Positions 47,726 through 60,265 are shown, numbered from the stretch's first letter. The stretch is 64,000 bases of DNA from Billgrantia kenyensis (GCF_013697085.1 NZ_JACEFT010000001.1:124001-188000), one strand, 5' to 3'. Notes: generated from the sequence alone by a model not told the origin. Program-made: numbers and translations.

Positions 47726-49231
47726 ATGTCGCGACTGCCCTTCTACCTCATCGTGGGCCTGCTGATGGCGCTTGGCATCGGAACCAGCCTGCACAGGCAT
47801 ATTCAGATGGAGGTGCCCTGGACGCCCGGCGAGCAGCGCCAGATCTGGGAGGTCGAGGCCATCGTCGACTTTACCGCCCTGGGCGACCCCGTGCGCGTCG
47901 ACCTGGCACTACCGTCACATCAGCGTGGCTACCGGATCCTGACCGAGAACACGGCGTCGCCGGGCTACGGTCTGTCGTTCCTGCAGGACGACAGCGGCCG
48001 CCGGGCCCAGTGGTCGATCCGCAGCGCTACGGGCAGTCAGCAGCTCTACTACTCCGTGCGACTTCAGGTCACGGATGATCGTCGCCAGCAGCAGATACTC
48101 CAGCCCCCCCTGCGCGATGTGAGTTGGGAGCGCCCCTATGATACGGCGGCATCCCAGGTCATCGAGAGTGCCTGGATGCGCAGCGCCGATCCCTATACCT
48201 TCGCTCGGCAGCTGATACGCGACTTCAGCGAGGATCGTCAGGGCGAGAATGCCCGCCTGCTGCTGACCCAGTTCGAGCGCACGCCGCTGCTCGTAAGGCT
48301 GCTCAACCAGGCTGGCGTGCATGCCCGGGAGGTCAATGGCCTGCTGCTGGAGGATGGTCGACGGCGCCAGGCGGCCACCTCCTGGATCATGGTTTTCGAA
48401 GACGAGCAGAATTGGGCGCTGTTCGATCCACGTACCGCCGACCAGGGCCAGCCGGAAAACCTGCTGCTATGGGAAACTGGCGGACGTGCCGTCCTCGAGG
48501 TCCAGGGTGGAACGAACTCACGGGTGACCTTCTCCATGCTCTCGCGCAACCAGCCGGCCGCGGCGGCGGTGCGCAGCCAGCTGGCCGACGATACCCTGCT
48601 CAACTTCTCGATCCACAGCCTTCCCCTCGAAGAGCAGGCGCTGTTCCAGACGATCCTGTTGATCCCCATTGGTGCACTGGTGGTCGTGTTCCTGCGTATT
48701 CTGGTGGGCATCAAGACTTCGGGCACCTTCATGCCCGTCCTGATTGCATTGGCATTCATCCAGACCACCCTGCTCACCGGATTGATCGGTTTCCTGCTTA
48801 TCGTCAGCGTGGGATTGGTGATTCGAAACTACCTCTCCTATCTCAACCTGCTGCTGGTAGCGCGAGTGTCGGCGGTGATCCTCACGGTCATCGCCATCAT
48901 CTCCATCTTCTCCGTCCTCTCCTATCGGTTTGGTCTCAATGCCGGCCTGACGATTACCTTCTTCCCGATGATCATCCTGGCCTGGACCATCGAGCGCATG
49001 TCGATCCTGTGGGAGGAAGAGGGTCCCAAGGAGGTATTGATTCAAGGTGGCGGAAGCCTCATAACCGCCGTATTGGCCTATCTTGCGATGAATAATCCCT
49101 TGATACGCCATATCACCTTCAATTTCCTCGGCGTACAGCTCATCATCATGGCGCTGATACTGCTCGTGGGGAACTACACCGGCTACCGGCTGCTCGAATT
49201 ACGGCGCTTCAAACCGGTTACCGAGGATTGA
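47726..49231 (+). CDS. Inactive transglutaminase fused to seven transmembrane helices
   Basis: 501 residues. An N-terminal membrane helix (about 5-21) leads into a periplasmic transglutaminase-like domain (about 40-290). It keeps the fold marks LVRLLNQAGVHAREVNGLLL and WALFDPR, but the catalytic Cys is absent and the usual His-Trp reads SW, so it should be enzymatically dead and act in binding. The C-terminal part (about 300-495) has seven hydrophobic helices, including GIKTSGTFMPVLIALAF. Partner genes are the retropepsin upstream and the ATP-grasp downstream. The IS ends about 20 bp before its ATG, so its native promoter linkage is cut. Confidence 0.88.
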   Translation: MSRLPFYLIVGLLMALGIGTSLHRHIQMEVPWTPGEQRQIWEVEAIVDFTALGDPVRVDLALPSHQRGYRILTENTASPGYGLSFLQDDSGRRAQWSIRSATGSQQLYYSVRLQVTDDRRQQQILQPPLRDVSWERPYDTAASQVIESAWMRSADPYTFARQLIRDFSEDRQGENARLLLTQFERTPLLVRLLNQAGVHAREVNGLLLEDGRRRQAATSWIMVFEDEQNWALFDPRTADQGQPENLLLWETGGRAVLEVQGGTNSRVTFSMLSRNQPAAAAVRSQLADDTLLNFSIHSLPLEEQALFQTILLIPIGALVVVFLRILVGIKTSGTFMPVLIALAFIQTTLLTGLIGFLLIVSVGLVIRNYLSYLNLLLVARVSAVILTVIAIISIFSVLSYRFGLNAGLTITFFPMIILAWTIERMSILWEEEGPKEVLIQGGGSLITAVLAYLAMNNPLIRHITFNFLGVQLIIMALILLVGNYTGYRLLELRRFKPVTED

Positions 49232-49236
49232 ACACC

Positions 49237-50232
49237 ATGTGGGCATTGCCTGGACAGCTGTCGCGCCGTGGCATCATCGGCATGAATCGCCGCAATATTC
49301 GCTATATCGGCCGCTACAACAATCGCAGGCTCTACCCGCTGGTGGATGACAAGCTCAAGACCAAGCTGCTGGCCGAGGAGTATGGGATCACTACCCCTGC
49401 CCTGATCGGCACGGTGTCGACCCAGTTCGGAGTCAAGGCGCTAGGTGGCATGGTGGCCGGGCACTCCGGGTTCGTCATCAAGCCCGCGAAAGGCAGCGGT
49501 GGCAAGGGCATCCTGGTGATCGAGCGCGTCGATGGCGACGGTTTCTACAAGCCCAGCGGTGCCCGCCTCGGCCTCGAGGATCTCGTGCGCCACGTCTCCA
49601 ATATCCTCTCGGGGCTCTATTCGCTTGGCGGAACGCCTGACGTGGCGATGGTCGAAGGGCTGATCAATTTCGATGAAGCGCTCTCCGAGTATACCTACGA
49701 GGGCGTGCCTGACATTCGGGTCATCGTATTTCGCGGCTATCCGGTCATGGCCATGATGCGCCTCTCCACCGCCGCCTCTGACGGCAAGGCCAACCTCCAC
49801 CAGGGCGCAGTGGGCGTCGGGCTCGATATCGCCACGGGTACGGCCGTGCGCGGTGTCCAGTTCGACCGCTCGCGGCGGGACCATCCGGATACCGGCCATG
49901 AGCTCGCCAGTCTCAGGATTCCTGAATGGACCAGCCTGCTCCAGCTGGCGGCAGGCTGTTATGAAATGACCGGGCTTGGCTACCTGGGCACCGACATGGT
50001 GATCGATCGCGATCGAGGCCCCATGCTGCTCGAGCTCAATGCCCGGCCCGGCCTCGCCATTCAGATGGCCAACGGCGAAGGCCTGAGGCCACGCCTGGAT
50101 CTGGTGGAGAAGCAGTCCGACCGTCTCGGTGTCAGTGAGCGTGTCGCCTTTTCCCAGCGTCATTTCGCCCGGCTGGGTGTCCTCAAGGACCTCCCGGAGC
50201 CCGAGCTGGCCCAGCCCTGTCCCAGCAAGTAG
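49237..50232 (+). CDS. Alpha-L-glutamate-ligase-like ATP-grasp protein (RimK-related)
   Basis: 331 residues, cytoplasmic. ATP-grasp features: ATP-binding GFVIKPAKGSGGKGILVIE, DIRVIVFRGYPVMAMMRL, and the Mg-binding LLELNARPGLAIQMANGEGL. The family is predicted to form amide bonds between amino acids or onto a peptide. The ATG at 49237 (GAGGA upstream) is preferred over an overlapping TTG. Coupled to the 7TM gene, it completes a three-part system of ligase, membrane receptor-like protein and protease. The product is unknown. Confidence 0.87.
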   Translation: MWALPGQLSRRGIIGMNRRNIRYIGRYNNRRLYPLVDDKLKTKLLAEEYGITTPALIGTVSTQFGVKALGGMVAGHSGFVIKPAKGSGGKGILVIERVDGDGFYKPSGARLGLEDLVRHVSNILSGLYSLGGTPDVAMVEGLINFDEALSEYTYEGVPDIRVIVFRGYPVMAMMRLSTAASDGKANLHQGAVGVGLDIATGTAVRGVQFDRSRRDHPDTGHELASLRIPEWTSLLQLAAGCYEMTGLGYLGTDMVIDRDRGPMLLELNARPGLAIQMANGEGLRPRLDLVEKQSDRLGVSERVAFSQRHFARLGVLKDLPEPELAQPCPSK

Positions 50233-50264
50233 AATGAGTGCTGTTCCTGAATAACGGGTCAACC

Positions 50265-50717
50265 ATGGCCGATGCTACCACCCTGCTTTCGCAGGCTGAA
50301 AAACAATGTCACCTCCGCGGTGTGAGGTTCACGCCGATTCGTCGACGCGTGCTCGAGATGATCGCCGGAGCCAACGGCGGCCTGAAGGCATATGAGCTTC
50401 TCGACCGCCTCGCCGTCGAGCATGCGGCCGCTCGCCCGCCGACGATCTACCGGGCGCTGGATTTCCTGATCGAACAGGGCCTGGTGCATCGAATCGAGTC
50501 GCTGAACGCCTATGTGGCCTGTCCCTGCCCTGAGCATACGCATGGCTTTCAGCTGCTCATCTGTCGTCACTGCGGTCATGTCGAAGAGCTTCACCTCGAC
50601 GATGTCAATGCGCAGCTCAGCGAACGAGCCCACAAGCTCGGCTTTCGCGTCGAGAGACAGACCATCGAGCTGTTGGGCAGCTGCGACGCCTGCCTCAACG
50701 CGACAGCACACGCCTGA
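50265..50717 (+). CDS. zur: Fur-family regulator, probably Zur
   Basis: 150 residues. The winged-helix domain ([63 protein letters not shown]) precedes a metal and dimerisation domain with two CxxC pairs (CRHCG and CDAC) for structural zinc. The [17 protein letters not shown] layout and [10 protein letters not shown] fit Zur better than Fur. I chose [12 protein letters not shown] as start. No znuABC is adjacent, so zinc-uptake repression is a family inference. Confidence 0.82.
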   Translation: MADATTLLSQAEKQCHLRGVRFTPIRRRVLEMIAGANGGLKAYELLDRLAVEHAAARPPTIYRALDFLIEQGLVHRIESLNAYVACPCPEHTHGFQLLICRHCGHVEELHLDDVNAQLSERAHKLGFRVERQTIELLGSCDACLNATAHA

Positions 50718-50737
50718 ATTCAAGTAACGGAAAGGCC

Positions 50738-51190
50738 ATGACCGATACCTTCAAACAACTCGAGCGCGCCGAGCTCGACGCCCGCTTGCCACTGCAGCAG
50801 GTGCTCGAGGCCGTGCGATTCAATGCCGATGGGCTGATTCCCGCCATTGCCCAGCAGCACGATTCCGGCGAAGTACTAATGATGGCCTGGATGAACCGCG
50901 AGGCGCTGGAGGAGACCCTCTCGTCCGGGCGAGTATGCTACTGGTCCCGCTCGCGCGGGAAGCTGTGGCGCAAGGGAGAGTCGTCGGGCCAGCAGCAGCA
51001 CCTTCGGGCGGCCAGCCTCGACTGTGACGGCGACACCCTCCTGCTTCAGGTCGAGCAGACCGGTCCGGCGTGCCATACCGGACGGCGCAGCTGCTTCTAT
51101 CTTGCGCTCGAAGGCAGCGAGGCGCGAATTTCCAGCGAACCGCTGATCGATCCAGAAGCGCTCTATCGCAAGTCCCCGGAGGGGCGCTGA
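50738..51190 (+). CDS. hisI: Phosphoribosyl-AMP cyclohydrolase
   Basis: Third step of histidine synthesis. 150 residues with [47 protein letters not shown], the zinc/Mg site Cys-Asp-x-Asp (CDGD) and the [10 protein letters not shown] motif. It is monofunctional: no HisE domain follows. It is unlinked to other his genes and sits between zur and yidD. Zur-controlled HisI paralogues exist in some pseudomonads and could be relevant. Confidence 0.9.
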   Translation: MTDTFKQLERAELDARLPLQQVLEAVRFNADGLIPAIAQQHDSGEVLMMAWMNREALEETLSSGRVCYWSRSRGKLWRKGESSGQQQHLRAASLDCDGDTLLLQVEQTGPACHTGRRSCFYLALEGSEARISSEPLIDPEALYRKSPEGR

Positions 51191-51193
51191 GCC

Positions 51194-51541
51194 GTGCCCT
51201 GCCTGGCGTCATGGCTTGCCCGCCTGCTCCACCTGCTGGGCAGAGCGGCTGGTCTGGCGCTGATTGGCCTGGTGAAGCTCTACCAATGGGTGATCAGCCC
51301 CCTGCTCGGCCCACGTTGTCGCTTCTGGCCCAGCTGTTCGAACTATACGGTCGAGGCCATCCAGGTGCATGGCCCGCTGCGTGGAAGCTGGCTTGCCGCC
51401 AGGCGCATCGTGCGCTGTCACCCGGGAAGCGACGGCGGCATCGATCCCGTGCCGGGCGGGCCCAGCGAGCAGCTGTGTCGCGAAGACCCGGAGCTCGACG
51501 AGCACTACCGCTGTCGTTCCCGGCACGCGGCCAAGCGCTGA
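51194..51541 (+). CDS. yidD: Membrane protein insertion efficiency factor YidD
   Basis: A 115-residue protein with an amphipathic N-terminal helix, [58 protein letters not shown], the Haemolytic/YidD signature with three conserved cysteines. It supports Sec/YidC membrane insertion. Normally it lies between rnpA and yidC; here it follows hisI by 3 bp with a GTG start, so it is either a second copy or a displaced one. Confidence 0.9.
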   Translation: MPCLASWLARLLHLLGRAAGLALIGLVKLYQWVISPLLGPRCRFWPSCSNYTVEAIQVHGPLRGSWLAARRIVRCHPGSDGGIDPVPGGPSEQLCREDPELDEHYRCRSRHAAKR

Positions 51542-51683
51542 ATACGGCGTGAGCCATTCCTCCGCTGCCTTACCTGCCTGCCCTCTTCTTGCTGTAGTAG
51601 CCCGCTACCACCCTCTACCGGTTCGCCCGTGCCAGACTGCTTGATGGCACACCCAACACGACGAGCCGATGAGGAGACACGCC

Positions 51684-52265
51684 ATGTCTGCCAAGCGACT
51701 GCTCTTGCTGTGCGGCGATTTCGCCGAAGATTACGAAACCATGGTGCCGTTCCAGGCGCTCCAGGCCGTAGGACACCGCGTCGATGCCGTCTGCCCCGAC
51801 AAGCGGGCCGGTGACAGTATTGCCACCGCCATCCATGACTTCGAGGGGGACCAGACCTATAGCGAGAAGCCCGGCCACCGCTTTGCCCTGAACGCCGATT
51901 TTGCCGCCGTCGATCCCGCCGACTACGACGGCCTGGTCATTGCCGGTGGGCGTGCGCCAGAGTATCTGCGCCTCAACGATAGGGTCATCGAGGTAGTGCG
52001 ACACTTCTTTGCCGAGGACAAGCCGGTGGCGGCGATCTGTCACGGTGCCCAGCTGCTGGCGGCGGCCCGCGTACTGGAAGGTCGCACCTGTTCGGCCTAT
52101 CCTGCCTGTCGACCCGAAGTCGAGCTGGCCGGTGGTCGATATGCCGACATCGCCGTGGACGATGCCGTGACCGATGGCAGGTTGGTGACGGCGCCGGCCT
52201 GGCCCGCTCACCCGGCCTGGCTGGCCCAGTTCCTCTCCGTGCTCGGCACCCGCATCGAGCTCTGA
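51684..52265 (+). CDS. DJ-1/PfpI family protein
   Basis: 193-residue glutamine-amidotransferase-like protein. The nucleophile elbow is [16 protein letters not shown] with the conserved Cys, and the glutamate of the triad is likely in [17 protein letters not shown]. Members include glyoxalases, chaperones and cysteine peptidases; the exact activity cannot be assigned. GAGGAG precedes the ATG of [10 protein letters not shown] hairpin follows. Confidence 0.87.
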   Translation: MSAKRLLLLCGDFAEDYETMVPFQALQAVGHRVDAVCPDKRAGDSIATAIHDFEGDQTYSEKPGHRFALNADFAAVDPADYDGLVIAGGRAPEYLRLNDRVIEVVRHFFAEDKPVAAICHGAQLLAAARVLEGRTCSAYPACRPEVELAGGRYADIAVDDAVTDGRLVTAPAWPAHPAWLAQFLSVLGTRIEL

Positions 52266-52284
52266 GGAACGACCTTGCCCTGGC

Positions 52285-52322
52285 CCGCGACCGACGCCAT
52301 GCTGAAGGCATCGGTCGCGGCC
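52285..52322 (+). terminator. Terminator-like hairpin after the PfpI gene
   Basis: CGCGACCGACGCC (from about 52287) faces GGCATCGGTCGCG (ending about 52319), one mismatch, 8-nt loop. Lies 20 bp past the stop and before the RHH gene. No strong T-tract. Confidence 0.55.
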
Positions 52323-52342
52323 TGGATCAGGGGGAAAGGATC

Positions 52343-52744
52343 ATGTGCAGGCTTTTCATCGGCGCCCAGCCTGAGCTCTGGGAGCCGCAGACACGCTCCA
52401 TGCGTATCGATGGCGTTTCCACCAGCGTGCGCCTGGAGCGTTTCTTCTGGGTGGTACTCGAAGAAGTGGGAAGTCGCGATGGATTGTCACTCAGCCAGCT
52501 GGTCGCCAGGCTGTCGTGGGAGTGCGCCGAGGCAGGCCACGATCCCGCCAACTTCGCCTCCTTCCTGAGGGTGTGCTGCGGCCGTTATCAGGCGCTGCGG
52601 CTGGCGGGCGAGATCCCCGCCGAGCCGGATGTGGCGATCGCCAGCCTGGATGCCGAAGGCATACTGGCCAGGGAGCGGCGACGCCATGCCGAGGGACGGC
52701 GCGCGGTAAGGCCTCAGGCGGCTTCGCTCTCGGCGACCTCGTAG
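52343..52744 (+). CDS. Ribbon-helix-helix domain protein
   Basis: A 133-residue protein resembling the RHH_4 family: SMRIDGVSTSVRLERFFWVVLEEVGSRDGLSLSQLVARLSWE fits a beta strand plus two helices of a DNA-binding dimer. The C-terminal 40 residues are Arg/Glu-rich. It may be a transcription regulator; targets are unknown. Its 3' end overlaps the convergent sufE gene by 31 bp. Confidence 0.7.
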   Translation: MCRLFIGAQPELWEPQTRSMRIDGVSTSVRLERFFWVVLEEVGSRDGLSLSQLVARLSWECAEAGHDPANFASFLRVCCGRYQALRLAGEIPAEPDVAIASLDAEGILARERRRHAEGRRAVRPQAASLSATS

Positions 52745-53139
52745 ATCTTCGCCAGCATCGCGTGCAGCCCGTTGCTGCGGGTCGGCGATAGGTGCTTGTC
52801 GAGCCCCAGGTCCTGGAGGAAGTGCGGGCTGGTGCTGCGAATCTCGCTCGGCGGCCGGTCGTTGTAGATGCGCATCAGTACGGCAATCAGTCCGGACACG
52901 ATGGCGGCGTCCGAGACGGCGTCGAAATGCAGCGTGTCGCCATCACGCCGGTGATGGATCCAGACATTCGACTGGCAGCCCTGAATCTTGCGTTCCGGCG
53001 TTTTCCACTCCTCGGGGAAATCGGGCAGCTGCTTGCCCATGTCGATGATGTACTGGTAGCGGTCCATCCAGTTGTCGAACATCTCGAACTCTTCCAGCAG
53101 CGCCTGCTGGGCCTGCTCGGCCGTGGCTTCGGTCGTCAT
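52714..53139 (-). CDS. sufE: SufE-family sulfur acceptor protein
   Basis: Accepts sulfur from a cysteine desulfurase (SufS/CsdA) for Fe-S assembly. 141 residues with the sulfur-accepting Cys in RKIQGCQSNVWI, the N-terminal FEMFDNWMDRYQYIIDMGKQLP and SPTRSNGLHAML near the end. The ATG of MTTEAT is preceded by GGAGG. It is read 28 bp after the recombinase gene on the same strand, with no obvious promoter of its own. Confidence 0.92.
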   Translation of the reverse strand: MTTEATAEQAQQALLEEFEMFDNWMDRYQYIIDMGKQLPDFPEEWKTPERKIQGCQSNVWIHHRRDGDTLHFDAVSDAAIVSGLIAVLMRIYNDRPPSEIRSTSPHFLQDLGLDKHLSPTRSNGLHAMLAKIYEVAESEAA

Positions 53140-53167
53140 GGGGCCTCCGTCGGTGTCGTCAGCGATA

Positions 53168-54367
53168 TTATACCGGCTCAGCCGGCCCCGCGTCCGCCTC
53201 GGACGGCAGGCCGTGAAGCGACTGCTGGCGGTGCCACTCCTCATCCTCGGTATGCAGGTATTGCGCCGTGGTGTCGAGCCGGGCGTGGCGTGCGGTACTG
53301 GCCAGGTAGCGCAGCTCCACCCCGGCCTGGGCCTGGTGGGTCAACGCGGTGTGGCGAAGCCAGTGTGGCGTTGCGGCGCGAAGCCGTGCCGCCTGGGCGG
53401 CAGCATGGTCGACCTCCTCGGCTTCCAGCGCCTCGGCCGCCTGACGGAAGGCGTCGCGGATCAGCCGGTACAGCTGGTTATCGCCGAGGCCGCGCTGGCC
53501 ATCCAGCCCGCGCAGAACCGCCCCCGGCTCGCCGGGCTGCGGCTCGGGGGGCAGGCCCAGGGTGTCGCGCCAGTCGCGCAGCAGGTGCATCATGTCCTCC
53601 GGCACCGGAATTCTTGCCGTCTTGCCCCCCTTCCCTACCACGCGCCACCACCAGCGCCCCTCGCGCTGGAAGAAATCATCCATCTCGGCCGTGGCCATCT
53701 CGCTGATCCGCGGTGCCAGCAGGTAGGCAAAGCCGAAGATCATGCGACGCCGCTGCCAGAGATAATCCGCCCTGGCGCCGGCGTGCGCCTCGAGAGGGCG
53801 CGAAAGCCAGCCCCACAGCCACTGCCACAGCGGCAGCTCGAGGTAGCGCTCGATGCCTGCTCGTCGGTTGTCGAGGCGGCGGCGCTTGTCGCGCATCAGG
53901 CGAAACGGGTTGTGCGCGACCCACCCCGCTTCCACCAGCCAGGCGAACATCCCCTGCAGGATCACCAGACTCTGTCGGCGGCTCGCCGGTGACAGCGGAC
54001 CGCGAAACGGTCGCCAGTCCGCGGCATGGCGCGGCCGTGGGGGCCCCACCCAGCGATGGTGCGGCGTGGGCGAAGCCAGGAAGGCCTCATAGGCATCCAG
54101 GTCCTGGCGGCGGAGCTGGGCCAGGCTCCGGTCCTGATCTCCGAGCCACAGCAATAGCCGTTCGGCCTCACGGCGATAGGTACGCAGCGTCTGAGGACTG
54201 GCGCGAAACTCGGCGAGCCAATGGGTCACGGCCTCGGCATCGCTTGCGGCGTCGATACGTGTGGTCTGGAGTCTTTCGGCCGGCGGCGTGCCGGCCGATG
54301 CTTGCAGCTCACGGCCCGCCTGATGCCTCGGGCCGGCGAGGCTGGCCTGCTTGCTGGTGTCCTTCAT
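53168..54367 (-). CDS. Tyrosine recombinase/integrase
   Basis: 399 residues. N-terminal SAM-like core-binding domain (about 45-150: LAEFRASPQTLRTYRREAERLLLWL) and a C-terminal catalytic domain with Arg220 (LLAPRISEMATAE), Lys near 246-249 (VGKGGKTARIPVP), His335-x-x-Arg338 (HWLRHTALTH), His361 and nucleophile Tyr370 (DTTAQYLHTED). All catalytic residues are present. It is divergent from the KfrA-like gene across an AT-rich spacer and stands directly ahead of sufE. No phage or plasmid genes surround it, and no att repeats were found. Confidence 0.9.
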   Translation of the reverse strand: MKDTSKQASLAGPRHQAGRELQASAGTPPAERLQTTRIDAASDAEAVTHWLAEFRASPQTLRTYRREAERLLLWLGDQDRSLAQLRRQDLDAYEAFLASPTPHHRWVGPPRPRHAADWRPFRGPLSPASRRQSLVILQGMFAWLVEAGWVAHNPFRLMRDKRRRLDNRRAGIERYLELPLWQWLWGWLSRPLEAHAGARADYLWQRRRMIFGFAYLLAPRISEMATAEMDDFFQREGRWWWRVVGKGGKTARIPVPEDMMHLLRDWRDTLGLPPEPQPGEPGAVLRGLDGQRGLGDNQLYRLIRDAFRQAAEALEAEEVDHAAAQAARLRAATPHWLRHTALTHQAQAGVELRYLASTARHARLDTTAQYLHTEDEEWHRQQSLHGLPSEADAGPAEPV

Positions 54368-54414
54368 TGATCTTCCCTATTTCCTTCCCTTGCGCCTGGT
54401 GGCAAAAGTGTCCG

Positions 54415-54520
54415 CCGTAGCGCAAATAAATTCAAGATAAGACGGGTAATCATGAATTTATATTAGATACGTAATGTAAATTACGTAACACGCGTAATGT
54501 AATTTTCTTTCCCGATGCCC
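54415..54520. promoter_or_regulatory. AT-rich divergent control region with palindromes
   Basis: Base composition drops sharply here. TACGTAAT-GTAA-ATTACGTA (54468-54487) is a perfect 8-bp inverted repeat, and CGTAATGTAA occurs twice (54470-54479 and 54493-54502), 23 bp apart. It lies between the recombinase and the KfrA-like gene, so it is a good candidate KfrA-type operator or recombinase site. Confidence 0.55.
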
Positions 54521-54629
54521 CGAAAGCAGCTATGATGCAAGTCTGAAGCGGGCGCATGGCAAAGTAACAACAAGCGACGCCCGACGCGTGATGCATGGAG
54601 CAGCAAGTCAACCGCCCAAGGAGATCGTG

Positions 54630-55673
54630 ATGGCACGCACCGGTGTACAGTACGAGGACGTTCAAGGAGCCATCGATACCCTGCAAGCCAGGGGGGAGGC
54701 GCCGAGCGTCCAGAAGATTCGCGAAGTGCTGGGAACCGGCAGCTTCACCACCATCAGCGAGCATTTGCGCGAGTGGCGTATGCGTCGCGAGGCCAATCGC
54801 GAGCTGTCTGCCCCTCTAGCCATGCCCGAGCCGGTGATGCGCCTGGCGGAAAGCCTGTGGGACAACGCGCAGCAGGCTGCCGAGGAGGCTCTCGCCCGCT
54901 ACCGGGAGCAGGCGGATCAGCAGGTGGCCGAGGCTCGCGCGGCCATGCAGGAGGCCCAGCGCCAGGTGGAGGATGCCGGGCAGCGCGAGGCGGCGCTCGC
55001 GGCCCACCTGGCGGGTACCGAGCAGCGACTGGAGCAGCGCAGCGCCGCCCTGGCGCGCGTCGAGAGCGAGCGGGATCAGTGGCAGGAGCGTGCGCGCCAG
55101 TTCGAGGAGCGTCTCGCACGCACCCTGCAGCAGCTCGACAAGCTGCACAAGGAGAGCGAGCAGCAGATCCAGGCCCACCAGCAGGCGCTGGCTGACCGCG
55201 ACGCCCAGCAGCTGGCCCGCCTCAACCAGGAAGAGCAGCGTCACGAGGCGGCCGAGGCGCGCCTGATGAGCCTGCTCGATGAGGCGCGCCAGGAGCGGGT
55301 GTCGGCCGAGAAACGTTACGCTGCCAGTCTGGCGCAGCTCGAGAAACGCCAGGAGAGCATGCAGCGGCAGCTACATGAGGCCCAGGCTGCCCTGACCCGT
55401 GAAGAAAAGCAGCATCGTGAGGTTCAGTGGGCAAGAAGTCGGGCGGAGGAGCGTATCGATACGTTGCGTCACGAGCAGTCGCTGCTGCAGGCGCGCATCG
55501 ACGACCAGAAGCGCCATATCGAAGAGCAGGCGGCACGGCTGCGTACGCTGGATGCCGAACTGATGCGGCGTACCTGGGAGCAGGGAGAAATCTCCCCCGA
55601 AGCCCGGCGGGCGGCAAATCAACCGTTAACCAAGGAAGGCGCCAGAACGGAGCCTTCGGAGAGCGTGCGCTGA
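54630..55673 (+). CDS. KfrA-like DNA-binding coiled-coil protein
   Basis: 347 residues. N-terminal KfrA_N helix-turn-helix domain (about 1-115: VQYEDVQGAIDTLQARGEAPSVQKIREVLGTGSFTTISEHLREWR) and a long Q/E/A/R-rich coiled coil (about 85-335). KfrA proteins of IncP/IncU plasmids repress their own promoters and help partition. A chromosomal copy paired with a tyrosine recombinase suggests a plasmid-derived or recombination-related module. ATG follows AAGGAGATCGTG. Confidence 0.85.
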   Translation: MARTGVQYEDVQGAIDTLQARGEAPSVQKIREVLGTGSFTTISEHLREWRMRREANRELSAPLAMPEPVMRLAESLWDNAQQAAEEALARYREQADQQVAEARAAMQEAQRQVEDAGQREAALAAHLAGTEQRLEQRSAALARVESERDQWQERARQFEERLARTLQQLDKLHKESEQQIQAHQQALADRDAQQLARLNQEEQRHEAAEARLMSLLDEARQERVSAEKRYAASLAQLEKRQESMQRQLHEAQAALTREEKQHREVQWARSRAEERIDTLRHEQSLLQARIDDQKRHIEEQAARLRTLDAELMRRTWEQGEISPEARRAANQPLTKEGARTEPSESVR

Positions 55674-55685
55674 AACTGCCGAGTC

Positions 55686-55713
55686 TCTCAGGCGTGCTGC
55701 GGCACGCCTGAGA
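55686..55713. terminator. Hairpin between kfrA-like gene and nfuA
   Basis: Perfect 12-bp stem TCTCAGGCGTGC (55686-55697) and GCACGCCTGAGA (55702-55713) with a 4-nt loop, between convergent genes. Confidence 0.75.
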
Positions 55714-55728
55714 AGGCTTGCCTCGGCA

Positions 55729-56319
55729 TCAGCGGTAATAGGCGTTGGTGGTGTCGCTGTGATCGGTGACGTCGCGAATGCCGGCCAGCTCCGGAATGCG
55801 CTCCATCAGCGTTTTCTCCACGCCTTCCTTGAGCGTCAGATCGACCGCAGCACAGCCCTGGCAGCCACCGCCGAAGGCCAGTACCGCCACTTGCTCTTCG
55901 GTCAGTTCGACCAGCTTGATCTCGCCGCCGTGGGCAGCCAGCCCCGGATTGATCTCGCTGTAGAGGACATAGTTGACGCGATCCTCGAGCGGGCTATCGG
56001 CATTGACCTTGGGCATCTTGGCGTTGGGCGCCTTGATGGTCAGCTGGCCGCCCATGCGATCGGCATTGAAGTCGACCACGGCCTCTTCCAGAAAAGCAAT
56101 GCTGTTCTTGTCGACCAGCACGGCGATCTTGTCGAGCTCGAGCCGCTCGTCGCTGGGCTCCTCCTCGCCGGGCCGGCAGTAGGCCAAGCAGGTTTCTGCA
56201 TACGGGGTACCCGGCTGGGTGATGAAGATGCGTACGGCAATTCCCTCGACGTTCTGCTTCTCGAGCAGTTCGGCAAGGTAGTCCTGCGCGCTGTCCGTAA
56301 TCTGGATGATTTCGCTCAT
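55729..56319 (-). CDS. nfuA: Fe-S biogenesis protein NfuA
   Basis: Carries and delivers [4Fe-4S] clusters to target enzymes. 196 residues: an N-terminal degenerate A-type domain (about 1-95, [31 protein letters not shown]) and a C-terminal Nfu domain with CxxC in [20 protein letters not shown]. The ATG of MSEIIQ fits the family start. Divergent from metH. Confidence 0.96.
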   Translation of the reverse strand: MSEIIQITDSAQDYLAELLEKQNVEGIAVRIFITQPGTPYAETCLAYCRPGEEEPSDERLELDKIAVLVDKNSIAFLEEAVVDFNADRMGGQLTIKAPNAKMPKVNADSPLEDRVNYVLYSEINPGLAAHGGEIKLVELTEEQVAVLAFGGGCQGCAAVDLTLKEGVEKTLMERIPELAGIRDVTDHSDTTNAYYR

Positions 56320-56464
56320 GATGCTCTCGTTGGTCGGGCGCGGCAATGTCGTGCCGGCCGTAAGTGACATACCATTATGTTAAGCAAAACCCCGCGCCGA
56401 GACAATCCCGACTGTTTTGCTTGGTTTTTGACCGGCCCTGCCCTCAAGCCGCTGGTTTTGCTAC

Positions 56465-56481
56465 CATGTCGGGCCGACATG
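56465..56481. promoter_or_regulatory. Palindrome upstream of metH
   Basis: CATGTCGG-G-CCGACATG is a perfect 8-bp inverted repeat about 85 bp before the metH start in the nfuA-metH divergent space. Possible operator. I looked for, and did not recognise, a cobalamin or S-adenosylhomocysteine riboswitch in 56320-56563. Confidence 0.35.
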
Positions 56482-56563
56482 ACCGCCCTGCCCGCTGCCG
56501 ACAATAACCTGCGGGTGAGCTCTGTTCCCTGGACGTGACTTTCGCTGGAGACCGACCCGACCC

Positions 56564-60265
<3,702 letters not shown>

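Noticed and set aside
56320..56563. Possible cobalamin or SAH riboswitch upstream of metH
   Set aside because: No recognisable B12-box or SAH-switch core; only a simple palindrome is visible.
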